DNA of 46,512 bases from an uncultured Gemmiger sp. (lineage in GTDB: Bacteria; Bacillota; Clostridia; Oscillospirales; Ruminococcaceae): positions 1-46,512 of the forward strand of contig CASFJO010000081.1 in NCBI GenBank assembly GCA_949295035.1, written 5' to 3'. The notes beneath the pieces were generated by a model that was given only the letters and a program-made list of their open reading frames with translations, was not told where the DNA came from and did not search any database. The position numbers and the translations under genes were made by a program. Positions 1 through 11,800 of the stretch are shown here, piece by piece. How positions within the stretch are numbered: the first letter of the stretch is position 1; each line of letters opens with the position of its first letter.

Positions 1-1430
1 CCCTCTGGCTGGACGCCGGATTTCTGCTTCTGGTCACCCTCATCGCGCTGTTCGCGGTGGGCCCCGCGTCGGCGGGGCTGGCGGCCGCGGGCGGCGCGGG
101 GCTCGTGGCGGCAGGCCGGGCGCTGCGGCGGATGCCCGCCGCCCGGGCGGACCGGATCTTTTGGGTGTGCTACGGGCTGTTCGTACTGCTTGCCGGATGG
201 TTTGCCTTTGCGGTGCGGGTGGAGCCCGCCTGGGACTTTGGCCGGGTCTACCACGGCGCGCTGGAGATCACCACCGCCGGCCGTATCCAGATCGACGCGG
301 TGTATTTTCTGGAATCCAACAACAACTTTTTCCTGGCGCTGATGCTGGCGCCTGTTTTTGTGGCCGGCAGCCTGGCGGGGCTTTCGCCGCTGTCCAGCGG
401 GATCCTGTTGAACCTGGCCTCCATCGACCTGTCGGTGCTGCTGCTGTGGGCGCTGGCCCGCCGCCGCTTTGGCCCACGCAGCGGGCTGGCGGCGGGGCTG
501 GCGGCCTGTGGCTGCGCGGGCCTGTGGCTCTACGGGCCTATCTTTTACACCGATACCCTTTCGATGCCTTTTGTCTGCCTGGGGCTTTTTCTCGCCTCGG
601 AATGGGCCCGCTCCCCCCGCCGGCCGCTGTGGCGGATGCTGGCGGCGGGGCTGTGCGCCTTTTTTGCTTTTCGGATCAAGCCCACCGCCCTGATCCCGTT
701 TGTGGCCCTGCTGCTCTGGTGGCTGTTCAGCGGCGCGGCCGGCCGGCGCCGGGTTCTGGCCGGCGTGGCGCTGTTCGCGGCGTGCATGCTGGGCTGGCAG
801 ATCTGGCTGCCTGTCAACCCCATTCTGGATATGACCGATCTGGACCGCTACCGTCTGCCGCCGCTGCACTATGTCATGATGGGGCTGAAAAACCCCGGCG
901 GCTACAATGAGGCGGATCACATGGCCAGCCGGGCATTGCCCGACGCCGCCGCCCGCACCGCCCGGGCAAAAGAACAGATCGCCGCCCGCCTAAAGGCTTA
1001 CGGCCCCGCCGGCCTGCTGGACCACATCCGGCGCAAGTTGGCCTACACCTGGGCGGACGGCACCTATTTCGGCTCCTATAAATTGTCGATCGATCCGATC
1101 CGGCCGGGCCCGCTGCAGGCCTGGGTCACTTCGGAGGGGGACCACTGGCCGGTCTTTCGCTGCCTGGCCAACGCGCAGCAGCTGATCCTCTGTGCCGGCG
1201 CGGCCATCGCGGCCGTGGCCGCTGCCCGCCGCCGTTCTCTGTGCGGGCTCAGTTGGGTCTGTCTGACCTCCCTGCTGGGGGCGGGGCTGTTCTTTCTGGT
1301 ATGGGAGACCCGCTCCCGCTACCTGGTCAACCTGCTGCCGCTGCTGCTGCTTGAGGCGTCCCGGGGCATCCGCTCGGTGTGCGCCGCCCTACCTGCCCCG
1401 CCATGGCGCGGCTTATTCCCGCGCCGCTGA
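1..1430 (+). CDS. Membrane glycosyltransferase-like protein (GT39/ArnT type), 5' end missing
   Basis: The reading frame is open from base 3, so the gene begins upstream of the window. About 475 residues are visible, ending in TGA at 1428-1430. The protein is rich in hydrophobic helices separated by short loops. An early extracytoplasmic segment (DFGRVYHGALEI followed by ESNNNFF) and a late ETRSRY motif before the last helix resemble the undecaprenyl- or dolichyl-phosphate sugar transferase families (GT39/PMT/ArnT-like) of clostridia. Such proteins transfer a sugar from a lipid carrier to an extracytoplasmic acceptor. Substrate and acceptor cannot be read from the sequence. The family assignment is from overall pattern and is moderate; that it is a polytopic membrane protein is firm. 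Confidence 0.65.
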   Translation, partial: LWLDAGFLLLVTLIALFAVGPASAGLAAAGGAGLVAAGRALRRMPAARADRIFWVCYGLFVLLAGWFAFAVRVEPAWDFGRVYHGALEITTAGRIQIDAVYFLESNNNFFLALMLAPVFVAGSLAGLSPLSSGILLNLASIDLSVLLLWALARRRFGPRSGLAAGLAACGCAGLWLYGPIFYTDTLSMPFVCLGLFLASEWARSPRRPLWRMLAAGLCAFFAFRIKPTALIPFVALLLWWLFSGAAGRRRVLAGVALFAACMLGWQIWLPVNPILDMTDLDRYRLPPLHYVMMGLKNPGGYNEADHMASRALPDAAARTARAKEQIAARLKAYGPAGLLDHIRRKLAYTWADGTYFGSYKLSIDPIRPGPLQAWVTSEGDHWPVFRCLANAQQLILCAGAAIAAVAAARRRSLCGLSWVCLTSLLGAGLFFLVWETRSRYLVNLLPLLLLEASRGIRSVCAALPAPPWRGLFPRR

Positions 1431-1459
1431 ACTTTCACATTTTTTTCACAAATTAGTCA

Positions 1460-1487
1460 TAGACGGACTTCTCAAGATTGTTATAAT
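1460..1487 (+). promoter_or_regulatory. Putative sigma-A promoter of the lipoprotein gene
   Basis: TAGACG (1460-1465) lies 16 bp upstream of a perfect TATAAT (1482-1487). Transcription would start near 1494, so the transcript would open with the hairpin at 1502-1521. Confidence 0.5.
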
Positions 1488-1501
1488 AGTTTATTGGGGA
1501 G

Positions 1502-1528
1502 GCCTCGCACCATTGCGAGGCTGTTTTT
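1502..1528 (+). terminator. Hairpin plus U-tract: terminator of the upstream gene or leader attenuator
   Basis: GCCTCGCA (1502-1509) pairs perfectly with TGCGAGGC (1514-1521) around a CCAT loop and is followed by TGTTTTT. This is an intrinsic-terminator shape, but it lies downstream of the TATAAT at 1482. It could therefore attenuate the lipoprotein transcript as well as end the upstream gene. A second perfect 7-bp hairpin, GCCGGAA/TTCCGGC at 1529-1551, follows just before the ribosome site. Confidence 0.6.
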
Positions 1529-1577
1529 GCCGGAAGAGTGGACTTTCCGGCGCACTTTGAAAGGAGTATGACATCCC

Positions 1578-2663
1578 ATGAAAAAGTTTGTTTCCATTCT
1601 TGCGGCCGGCGCTCTGCTGGCCACTCTGCTGGCGGGCTGCGGCTCGAACAGCGGTTCTTCTTCTGCCGCGACCGGCAGTTCCGCTCCGGAGAGCGCTCCC
1701 GCTTCCGAGCCTGCCTCTGAGCCTTCCAGCGAGAGCACCGAGGGCACCGGCCTGAAGTTCGGCCTGGGCCTGGTGACCAGCCTGAGCGGCTCTGACGCCA
1801 CCGCCGACAAGGACGGCAGCGCCGAAGCCGACGTGACCGCCGCCAGCGTGCTGGTGGACGGCGAGAACAAGGTTGTTTCCTGCTACATCGACGTGATGCA
1901 GGTCGCTATGCCGTTCACCGCGGCCGGCGCTATGAACATCGCGGATGACGCCGTTTTCAATTCCAAGCAGGTGCTGGGCACCGCGTACGGCATGAAGGAC
2001 ATCTCGCCCATTGGCAAGGAATGGGACGAGCAGGCCGCCGCTTTCTGCGCCTGGGCCGTAGGCAAGACCGCTGACGAGATCGCCGCCGGCATGGGTGAGG
2101 ACGGCAAGTCTTCCGACGCCGACCTGTCCGCCGGCTGCACCATCATCATCAGCGCCTTTGTTGAGGCGATGGACAAGGCGATGGCCAACGCGACCGCCTG
2201 CGACGCCGCCGCTACCGATACCGTTCAGATGGCCATGGTCACCAACACCGGTTCCAGCAAGGACGCCACCGCCGATAAGGACGGCACCGCCCAGGCTGAT
2301 GTGACCGTGAGCGCCGTGACCCTCAACGCCGAGGGCGTTGTGACCGCCTCCGCGCTGGACGTTGTGCAGGCCAAGATCAGCTTCAGCGCCGCCGGCGCCG
2401 TGACCGCCGACCTGGCCACCGCTCCTTCCACCAAGCAGGAGCTGGGCAATGACTACAACATGAAGGGCGCCTCCCCCATCGGCAAGGAGTGGTACGAGCA
2501 GGCTGACGCCTTCACCGCCTGGACCATCGGCAAGACCGCCGATCAGATCGCTGCCGGCGTGGGCGAGGATGGCAAGGCTTCCGACGCCGACCTGGCCGCC
2601 GGCTGCACCATCACCGTGTCCGACCTGATCACGGCTGCTTCGACTGCCGCCACCGTGGGCTGA
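1578..2663 (+). CDS. Lipoprotein with a duplicated ~145-residue module
   Basis: This 361-residue protein starts with a lipoprotein signal peptide ending in lipobox LAGC (Cys21), so it is probably exported and lipid-anchored. A Ser/Glu/Pro-rich linker (about 22-55) leads to two homologous modules, roughly 60-205 and 213-361. Each opens with DATADKDG, has LG-Y-MK then SPIGKEW-EQ in the middle, and ends with DADL-AGCTI. I recognise the SPIGKEW module only as a recurrent clostridial extracytoplasmic domain and cannot name its ligand; FMN-binding-like folds are a possibility, but the covalent-flavin motif is absent. The start follows GAAAGGAG by 11 bases. It sits alone between a probable promoter and a strong terminator. 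Function unknown; lipoprotein status is confident. Confidence 0.85.
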   Translation: MKKFVSILAAGALLATLLAGCGSNSGSSSAATGSSAPESAPASEPASEPSSESTEGTGLKFGLGLVTSLSGSDATADKDGSAEADVTAASVLVDGENKVVSCYIDVMQVAMPFTAAGAMNIADDAVFNSKQVLGTAYGMKDISPIGKEWDEQAAAFCAWAVGKTADEIAAGMGEDGKSSDADLSAGCTIIISAFVEAMDKAMANATACDAAATDTVQMAMVTNTGSSKDATADKDGTAQADVTVSAVTLNAEGVVTASALDVVQAKISFSAAGAVTADLATAPSTKQELGNDYNMKGASPIGKEWYEQADAFTAWTIGKTADQIAAGVGEDGKASDADLAAGCTITVSDLITAASTAATVG

Positions 2664-2708
2664 TCCGTCTGATCGGACCCCGGCGGGCACAAGTACCCCA
2701 AAATCGCA

Positions 2709-2748
2709 CAAGGCCTCCCGTGCCGCGCACGGGAGGCCTTGTTTGTTG
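2709..2748 (+). terminator. Intrinsic terminator of the lipoprotein gene
   Basis: CAAGGCCTCCCGTG (2709-2722) pairs with CACGGGAGGCCTTG (2728-2741) around a 5-base loop and is followed by TTTGTTG. A perfect 14-bp stem. Confidence 0.9.
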
Positions 2749-2813
2749 TCCGCGCTTCTCCTTGGCGGGCTGACGGCCGCGGCGAAACGCGGGCGGGATC
2801 GCCGGGAGCGCAT

Positions 2814-2854
2814 AAAAAGCCCGCAGGCTCTCCGGGGAGAGCTTGCGGGCTTTT
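2814..2854 (-). terminator. Terminator of the giant surface-protein gene
   Basis: On the minus strand, AAAAGCCCGCA and TGCGGGCTTTT arms enclose a second stem of AGCTCTCC/GGAGAGC type, followed by a T run. It lies 40 bp after the stop codon at 2894 and is nearly symmetrical, so it may stop transcription from both sides. Confidence 0.85.
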
Positions 2855-2893
2855 GCCATACCGCCGCGCGCCGGGGAGCACCGCGGCGTGGGA

Positions 2894-5800
2894 TCATTCC
2901 CCGCCGGAACTCTGCGGCCCCCGCGTCTGGCGGGAAAAGCGGAAGGCCAGAACTACAAGCAGCGCGATCGGGAGCGTCCAGATGTCGGCCAGCGCCAGAC
3001 CGCTCCAGCCGCCGGTGAGAAGGGTGACCGCCAGCGCGCACACCGCGCAGACGGCCGAACCCCCCCGCGCTCTGCCTCGGCTTGTGGCAAAGAACGCCAT
3101 CAGCAGCCCCAGCAGGGAAGCCGCCGCGTTCAGCAGCACGAATGGTTTTCCGCCGCGCTGCTCCGCCAGGGGCTGCGGCTGGTCCGCCTCGCTCTCCTCC
3201 TGACGCGGCGGTTCCGGCCCAGAGAGCGGTGCCTCGGTCTCAAACGTTGCCGCCGGCGTCGAAGCCGGCTCCTCCGCCGGGTCCTTTTTGTTGGCGTCAG
3301 GGTCGGCAGCCTCCAAAACAGCCGGGGGCATGGCGGGCGTTTGTTCCTCCGGCAGGGTCGGCGCCGTCTGGCCGCCGGCGGCCGGAAGGGCGTTGGCGTA
3401 AAGCACCGAATACAGGGAAAATTGCCGGGCAAAGATGGTCAGGACCGTTCGGCTCTCGTTCACCACGAAATATTCGCCCTGCGCATTGGCTTCTGTTCCG
3501 ATCTCGTCCACCGTGCCCTCATGCTGGCGCAGCACCCGATAGCCGCGGCAGTTTTGCATCGCGCCGTTCAGCGGGATCACGACCTCAATGAGCAGGTTGG
3601 ACTCGGTAACGGGCCGCTCGTCCACAGACGCACCGTCGGCGTCGGTCCGTGTTTTGTTCAGGGTCAGATCGAGGGTGAGCCCCTCGGCGAATCCGCCAGA
3701 CAGTTTTTCCAGGGCATTGCCCATGGGGCTGTCCGGCGCGGGGTCTTCCCGGGCCACCGTCATGCGGATCTCCACCGTGCCGCCGCTCTTGACAAGCCGG
3801 CGGTCCTCCTCGGTATACACCTCGTCGGGCTGCGGGGTAAAAACATTGTCCAGATTCCCCACCACCACCGGCGGCGCCCCGTCCAGAACCTTCAGCACCG
3901 AGTTGGTATTGCCTTCGGGCAGCTGAATGCGGCACTGGTTTTGATCCCGGTCGATCAGTTCGACCTTTTGGGTCTGCACGATCCCGCCATAGGCCGCCAC
4001 CAGGTTATACAGCCCGGCGCTCACCTGCTGGAAAGAAAATCCTCCGTCCGGCCCGGTGAGGGTCTGGGCGATCTGCTCGTTTCCGCGCATGAGGGTGATC
4101 AGCACATCCCCCACCGGCCGCGGATCGTTTTCCGGCCCGGTCGTCTCCCAGACCACCGACCCGCCTATCGCGTAGGCCGCCTCGGTCCAAACGGCGGTAA
4201 AGTTCACATCTTCCGCCGGCATCACAAAGGCCGACCCGGCCGCATAGACCCGGCCCTTATATTGCCAGCCGGCAAACCGGTGCCCCGCCCGTTCCAGCCC
4301 CGCCTGATCCGGAAGGATGTACACACTGCCCGCAAGGCCCGCCGGCAGGCTTGGCGGCGAACCGGCCGCATCCTCGGCCCCGGGCAGGAATGTCAGGGAA
4401 TACTCCGCCGGCGCGGCGGAATCGTAGATCTCCAGCACGCCGATCTGCCGCGCGGCGTGATCGGCCCCGCCGCTGTGCCGGTAATTGGGGTCGGCGATCT
4501 CCGCCAGGATCTGATAGCGGCCGGCTTCCACGGGCTGCGCTGTTTCCATCCCGTCCATGGTCTGGTAACGGACGGTAAAATCGTCAAAGTCCTGCCCCAG
4601 CGCCTGGGCGGTGACCTGGGCCGTATGGGGCTGCCCGTCGTACCGGACGCTGTTGTTCTCCACCCGGAAGGTGACCGTGGCCGGGCGTATGACAAACGAC
4701 GCGGTATCGTTGCGAAGGATATAGTTATGGGCCTGTTCGCCGGTAAGGCGGGCCCGGGCGGAATAACTGCCGGCCTGGATTTGCGCGCTCTGTGCCGCAA
4801 GGGCTTCTACCTTCCCGGCGTCCGTTTGCTGCACGCCGATCAGCCCGACGATCCGGGGCGCCTGCGCGGCCCCGTTGTACACCATGTCCTGCAGGTCCCA
4901 GGTGGCGCTGATCTCTCGTTTTGCGATGGTGAACGGATAGGTCCTGTCGTCGGTGCCGCCGTCGGCCCACTGGCAGTTGGCCTTGTCGTCCAGGGAGACC
5001 GTGACCGTATAGCTGCCCGCGTCCCGCCGGGTGCTGCCGCTGACGATATACCGGGCGTCGGGGCGGATCGCGTAGGTCTGCTCCCGGCCGTTGTAAACAA
5101 AGGCCGTTTCATCCGCCGCCGGCACCGGCACCAGCGATCTGCCGATGGCAAACTCCGCCCGCACCGTTACCGCCCGGTAGTTGTTGGTGGCGGCAAACAC
5201 CGCCTGCACCTGGTAGCGGCCCGCGTTGGCGGGCGGATCGGCGGAATCGTAGGGGGTAACACCGTCCGCCAGAACGCCGGTATACCGGTATGTGACCGCC
5301 TCCGTGCCGTTGGTGGCCGAATCGGCCGCCGGCCGGGCAGGCGTCTGCCCGTAGGTCCAGCTGTCCATGGTCAGTGTGGCCTCCCCCTGGGCGGGGGTGA
5401 TGGTCACGGTGACATAGTCCGGCTGCCGGAGGGTATAGTTGGCCGCGTCCGCCCCTGTCAGGGCATAGCCGCCGACCGTGACCGCCAGGTTTTCCCCCGC
5501 GTCCGGCGCGGCTAGGCGGCCCTGCGCTTTGGCGGCGTCGGGCGCCACCTCGTCCGGCGCACCGTCCCGGTTCACGATCCCCTCCAGGCTGCCGCCCGAA
5601 AGGGCCACGGCGGTGTTCCCCGGCTCATAGTCCCGGCTCGCGGCGGTCACGCCGGCGAGGGTCAGTTCCCGGGGCGCCACCTGCACCGCGACGATCTGCT
5701 CCACCGGCGCGTAGTTTGGGTCGTTGGGGGTAAAGACCACCGTGTATCCCCCGTTGTTCACCGTGGGCATGACGCTTTCGTCTTTCCAGGCATACCGGCC

Positions 5801-8800
5801 GGAGGCCGCCTGGTCACCGCCGGTGAGGGCGCTTTCCCCCAAGGTCTGGCCGTAGGTCAGTTCGCCGGCCACCGGCCAGGTCATTGTCCCTCCGGCCGGA
5901 TAGGGAACGCCCTTGATTTCCAGCGTGCCGACCTGTTTTTCCCGCACCCCGTCCGATTCCCCGGCAAAGGTCAGGTTGTCGTTTTGCAGGGCCACGATAA
6001 CGGCATAGCTGCCCACACGAACCGGCGTGACGGTCTGGCCGTTCAGCTCGTAGCGCAGGGCGTAATCTCCGTCGGCCACCGTCAGGCCGCTCACCTCGCT
6101 GCGCGGGGTCACGACCGCGGCCTTTTCCAGCGCGTCGTAGTCGTGGGAATTTTCGGTGACCGCAAAATCCACCGCCGCTTTGGCGATAACAAACGGATAG
6201 GTCCGGTCGGCGTTGGAGCCGTCGGCCCACTGGTAGTTGGCCTTGTCGCCCAGGGAGACCGTGACCGTATAGCTTCCCGCGTCCCGCCGGGTGTTGCCGC
6301 TGACGGTATACCGGGCGTCGGGGTCGATCGCGTAGGTCTGTTCCCGGCCGCTGTAAACAAAGGCCGTCTCATCCGCCGCCGGCGCCGGCACGGTCTGTTT
6401 TTGGATGGTGGCGCGCGCCGTTTCGGTGGCGGCGGCGGTGCGGCCGTCGCTGTCGATCGCGGTGACCTCGCAGGAGTACTGATATTCCCCGGCGTTCGCC
6501 GCCGGCAGGGTAAAGTTCTGCCCCGTCGCGCCCTCAACAGGGGTCCCGGCCGCATCCAGCCACTGGTAGGTATACCGGATCCCCCCGGCGGAATGGGTGG
6601 GCCGGGCCGTAAAGACCAGGTCCCCTTTATTATAGGTAAAATCATCCCGGCCGCCGGCGTAGGCCGCGGTGACCGAAACCTCGGGGGCGTCCAGCGTCCA
6701 GGCGGCGGTGAGGGTAAAGCTGCCGGTCACAGGGGTGCTGAACGTATAGGCCCCGCCGTCCTTCTGCCAGCCGGCAAAGTGATAGCCGGTACGGACGGGG
6801 GCCTCAGGCTGGATCACCTGACCGCCCTCCCGTATGAGACGGAACGATGGATCGCCGGCCTGGGCAAAGTCCACCCGATGCAGCACCGCCGTCTGCACCG
6901 CGCTCTCGGTTCCCGCGCCGCTGACCGCCTTAAACGAGTAGGTCCCCGGCTCGGTAAGCACCAGTTTCCCGGCGGACAATGCCGTATACCCGGCGCCGTT
7001 GATCGAGTAGAACAACGAAGCCCCCGATTCGCCGCTCTGAACGCTGATCTCCAGTTCAGCCTGCTCCCGCTGCGCCGCCAGCGTTTCCGGCTGCCGAATT
7101 TGCACCGAAGGCACTTGCGTATCCACGTAAATCGGCCCGAAAAATCCGTCGGTGCCGTTGCCGACCGCATCGGTCACCCGATAGTACAGATACCGCTGAT
7201 CCGAATTTTCAGCGGTGACCGTAACGCTCCCCTGTACGGCGGTCTGGCTTTGCAGTTCGATATCGGCCGGGACGCTCCGGCTTTCGGTAAAGGCCGTATG
7301 TACCGTCCGCACGCCGCTGCCGCCATCCGCCACGGCAAAGGTGATGTCCAGCGCGGCGGGATACCAGCCGGCAGGGATCGAGGAGGTCAGCGAGACCTGG
7401 GGCGGGTCGGTGTCGATGCCGGAAATGGTGAAACTTTTCCAGGTCTGGTTGCCCGCGTGATCGGTAAGGATCAGGAAATAGCTGCCATTCCGGTCTATGG
7501 CAAAGCTGTCACCGGAAATTTCCGTTAGTTTTTCCGAGCCTACTTCTTTATACTGCTTGGCGGCGATGCCGCTGCCGCCGTAACCGGTAACGGCTCCCTT
7601 GTCATTATACAGCGCGGTGGAATCGTCGCTGAGGCCCAGGAGGGTGACCGTCTGGGCCTGATCGGTCCAGCCGTCGGACACTTCGATCGCCGAAACAAAG
7701 GGGGCTGTGGCGTCAATGGAATTGACAAGGATGGCCGCTTCCCCGGTGCGGCCCCGCCGGTCAACGGCGGTGACGGTATACAGGCCGTTCCGGCTCACGG
7801 TGAAGCTGCCGGAGGTGTTCCCGCTTTGCATCGAGCCCGCGTCCGAAACCCCGTACAGGGTAAAGGGGCCGTCGCCGGTCTCGCCGCTCAGGGTCCAGGT
7901 GAGTTCGGCGCTGCCGTTCTGCCAGCTTTGGGGCGCGCCGGAAAGGGCGATATCCAGCCGGCCTTCCGGGGCCGCCTGCACGGTGTAAGCGCGGGACGTG
8001 GCCGTGACGCTGTTGCCTGCCTGGTCGGTGGCCCGCAGGTGCAGATAGAGGGTCTCCGGGGTCTGGCTCACGGAAGCATAGGCAAACAGATACCGCCCGC
8101 CCGCCTCGTGCGCCGTCTGCCAGAGCCCCGCCGGGGCGGTGGCCGAACCGCTGAAGCAGTATTCCACCGTCTTTACCCCGGAATCCGCGTCCGATACCGT
8201 CGCGGTGAGGGTCAGGCTTTCCCACGGCACGGCGCCCTGGTCCGGCCGGTCCAGATCCACCACGGGGTCCACCCGGTCGATCTGTGTTACCTCCACCGCC
8301 TGGGTCAGGGTCTCCTCCCCCGCTTTCAGGATAAAGGAATACCAGCCGTTTTGGGTCACGGTCGGGTCGCCGGTCACCGGTTGCGCGCCGCCGTCCGGCC
8401 CGGTCATGGTGACCGCCGCGCCGTCAGGGGTATAGGCAAGCGCAATGGTGCGCTGCCGCGCCCATCCGTTGTTTGCCACCGAGACCTCCAGGGTGGGCAG
8501 TACGGCATCCGCCCTGTTCGGGAAGTAAGCTTGCCAGTATTGATGGGTGACCGCCCCGGTGGCGCTGTACTGCGCCAGGATGTGCAGATACCAGGTGCTG
8601 CCCGCCGTCTGCCGGGTGGAGAGGGTGTCGCCGCTTTGGAAATCCTGCCAGCCGTTCACCGGCAGGGCCGTGCTTTGGGTCCAGACATACTGCGCGGTGG
8701 TGGCGTTTTGCACCGTTACCGTCGCGCTGGCCACGCTGCCGTTCACCGCCTGATTTGTGATGCCGATGACCGGCACGGTGGTATCCACGCTCGCGGAGAC

Positions 8801-11800
8801 GCTTGCGCTGCCCGCAGGGGCGTTGCCTTTCGGAGCGCACATGTCCTGGATGAAGCCCGCGTTGTTAATGCCGTTGAGGGTAATGGCAGCGCCGGCATTT
8901 GCCGGCACGGTACCGGTAAAGTACAAAACGTTGGTATCCGCGCCCCCGGCATAGGTAAACTCGCCCCAGCTGGTATCCAAAGAAACCGTATCCAGGCTGC
9001 CGCTGTTTGTACTGTCCACGATCTCATCAAACACCAGCGAGAGGGTCACCTGGTCCCCGGGCTTGTAGGTGGAGCCTGCCAGCGGGGCGATGCCCAGCAG
9101 CTGCGGCTCCTGCGCATCGTAGACCTGGATGTGATGAACGATATTCCGGGTCATCCACTTGTCGTTTCCGGAACCACTGGCCCCGAATCCGACGGTGATC
9201 TTGGCCGTATCCGCGTCAAAGAGCAGCGCATCGCCGGACTGACCGGTGCGGTAAAGATACCCGGTCAATGTGGAGCCGCTCTGAAAACCGACCCCGTTGG
9301 CGGGGAATGTGTAGGAAAGATAGCTGGTGTTCTTGTCCGTCTGGCCGTGTTCAAACAGGGCGGCGTAATATACCTGGCTCTGGTCTATGGAGGATATGTC
9401 CCGAAACTTCAGGTTCTTCTCGTAGGGATACACCCGGGTATCCAGCGTGGTTCCGGGCAGGATCTGAACGGCCTGGTATCCGCTGTCCACTTCTCGCCCC
9501 TCAAAGGTGAGGTAGTAGCGGATCCCCTGGGCGGTATACTTCCAGTACTCCGCCCCGTCCTGTTCTATGGTCACGGTCTCGATGGCCGCGCTGCCGATCT
9601 CGTTCGCGCCGCTGCTCCATCCCAGTTTATCATCGTCGTAGTCGCCGCGGGTGGTTTCGGCCGTCGTTCCGTTTTTTTCATACTCCTCAAACAACGTGCG
9701 GTCCACCGTCCGGTTGCCTGTCAGGGTGCGCGTGGCGCGGCTGGTCCCAATGGTGGCGCCGCCCTCCACCCGGTAGATCTCCACCTGATAGGTGCGGGAG
9801 GCATTGCTGAACCCGGTGGCGGGATCGCCGCCGTGTACGGCGTTCACCCCCTGCTCGGGGATGGTGATGGTCTGGGTGGCGGTCATGGCCCCGTCCGGGA
9901 TGGTCACCTGCCCCACCTGATGGGTGAAATGGGTGCCCCCCACCGCCGAACCGTTCACGGTGCGGTAATAGACCGTCTGCGCCCCGTCGGTGCCGGTCCG
10001 GCGAACAGTGAAGCTGTTGTCCCCGTTGTTTTGGATCGAGACCACGCCGTAGTTTTTGGCGTCGATGGCAAAACTCGCCTGCTGGCTGTAGTAGGTCGTC
10101 CCATCCGCCACCAGATACGCCCGTGCGTAATAGGTCACCCCGTCCACGATCTTTGCTGTGGCGGTGATGGTGTCCCCGGCGCCGGCGGCAGGCTGAGAAA
10201 CCGCCCGCCCGTTGTTGAGCGCGGTGGTGGGATTCTGCATCACGCCCCACACAAAGCCGGTTTCGGTTACCGTCAGCCCGCCGGTGGAGGCCAGCAGAGC
10301 CGTCAGGGTAAAGTCATTGGTCGTGCCGTTGCGCCGGGCCTGGGCCGCCTCCAGCTGCAGCGGCGGCACAAACGGCTCGATCGAGACCGTCTTTGTCGCC
10401 TGGTTCCCCGCCTTGTCGGTGGCGGTGATGGTGGCGGTGCCGCCGGCAGCGGCAATGTCGGAGACGCTCAGCCGGCAATCGGTAGTGGCCACCCCCGCGT
10501 AGAGGTCTTTGCCTCCGGGGGAGACCGCGTCGGTGATGATGACCTGATTCAGCACCTGCTCCCGCACCCAGTCGTCGGTAACGCCCTGCGGCACCGTCAG
10601 GGATGAGGCGATCTCGATAGCAGGCGCGACCCGGTCAACGTTCTGGATGTTCACCCCCAACTGGAGCACTTCCGTCTTGCTCTCCCCGTGCAGGGTATAC
10701 TCTGCACGCAGCTCGACGATCGCGATATTTTCCGTCACCGTACAGGTGAGGCTGTTCCCCTCCACCGCCGGCGTTTGTCCGCTGAGATTTTGTATCGAAA
10801 GCCGCTGCACCTCGATCCCCTCGGTGGGGATCTCGGTGATGGTCAGCCCGACCTCCCGAACCGCTTTGTCGGAGGGGGTGACCGCAATCTCCATCGCGGG
10901 GATGCGTTTGGTGGGATCGTTCGCGTCACAGTACCAGTTCACCTCGTCCTGGGCCAGGATCTGCTCTGTATCCGGGTCTTTGAGCATCCCGACCACCCGG
11001 TACAGGCCGGTTTTCAGATCCCGTCCGGGGATGGTCAGCTGAACGGTGCCGGTGTTGCTTCGGGAGGCGGTGCCAAAGGCGGCGGCGACGGAGTTTCCCT
11101 CCTGATCCAGCAGGGCGAACTCGGTCATATACTCGCGTTCCTCACTGGATTCGATCTGGACGCTCACCGGCAGGCGAACGTTCAGACGACTGCCCGCCGC
11201 GTTCTTCTCCTCGTCGACCTGCCCCAGTTCCAGTGAAAAGGATTGCAGGTTCTCGTCTTTTGTTCCTCCGTCCAGCAGAAGCTGCACCCAGTCCACATTG
11301 ACCACCCAGCCATTGCTGATGGTGATGGTCAGGTAGTTGCTGCCGCTCTTTACCAGGTCCGTCGGTACCGTCAGAATGGTGGTGTTCCAGGTCTGATTGG
11401 TGCCGGACAAGCGCCCAATCTCCACACCGTTCCAGTATACGATGTCCTTTTCGCCGCTTTCCTCGTCCACGTCAAAGGCCTTGATGGCCAGCACGGCGCT
11501 GGTTGTGGGAAGCTGCGACGGATCCACATCCAGCCGCACCTCAATGGGGTACTGGGGATAATAATTGCCCAGGGTCTTGTCCATATCCCCGTCAGCGCTG
11601 CCGCCGTGCACATTGTTTTCGTTGTCCTGCGTGATCAGGATCGTGCTGCCCGAGAGGCCGCTGGTCATCAGCATGGCGCTGCGCAGCGAACCCATACCCT
11701 GCTCCAGCACCAGTTCTTCCAGATTCAGCGGCTGCGGATCCGGATCGGGCCGGGCGTCCGGGTTCGCGTCCAGTTCCTCCGGCAAATCCTCCCCCGCGGC

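Noticed and set aside
2894-3200. LPXTG sortase signal at the end of the giant protein
   Set aside because: No LPXTG-like motif precedes the hydrophobic region, which contains several helices instead of one plus a basic tail.
2843-5515. An 890-codon plus-strand frame, and a similar one at 7826-10606, opposite the giant gene
   Set aside because: Arg/Gly/His-rich shadow translations without ribosome sites or domain patterns.
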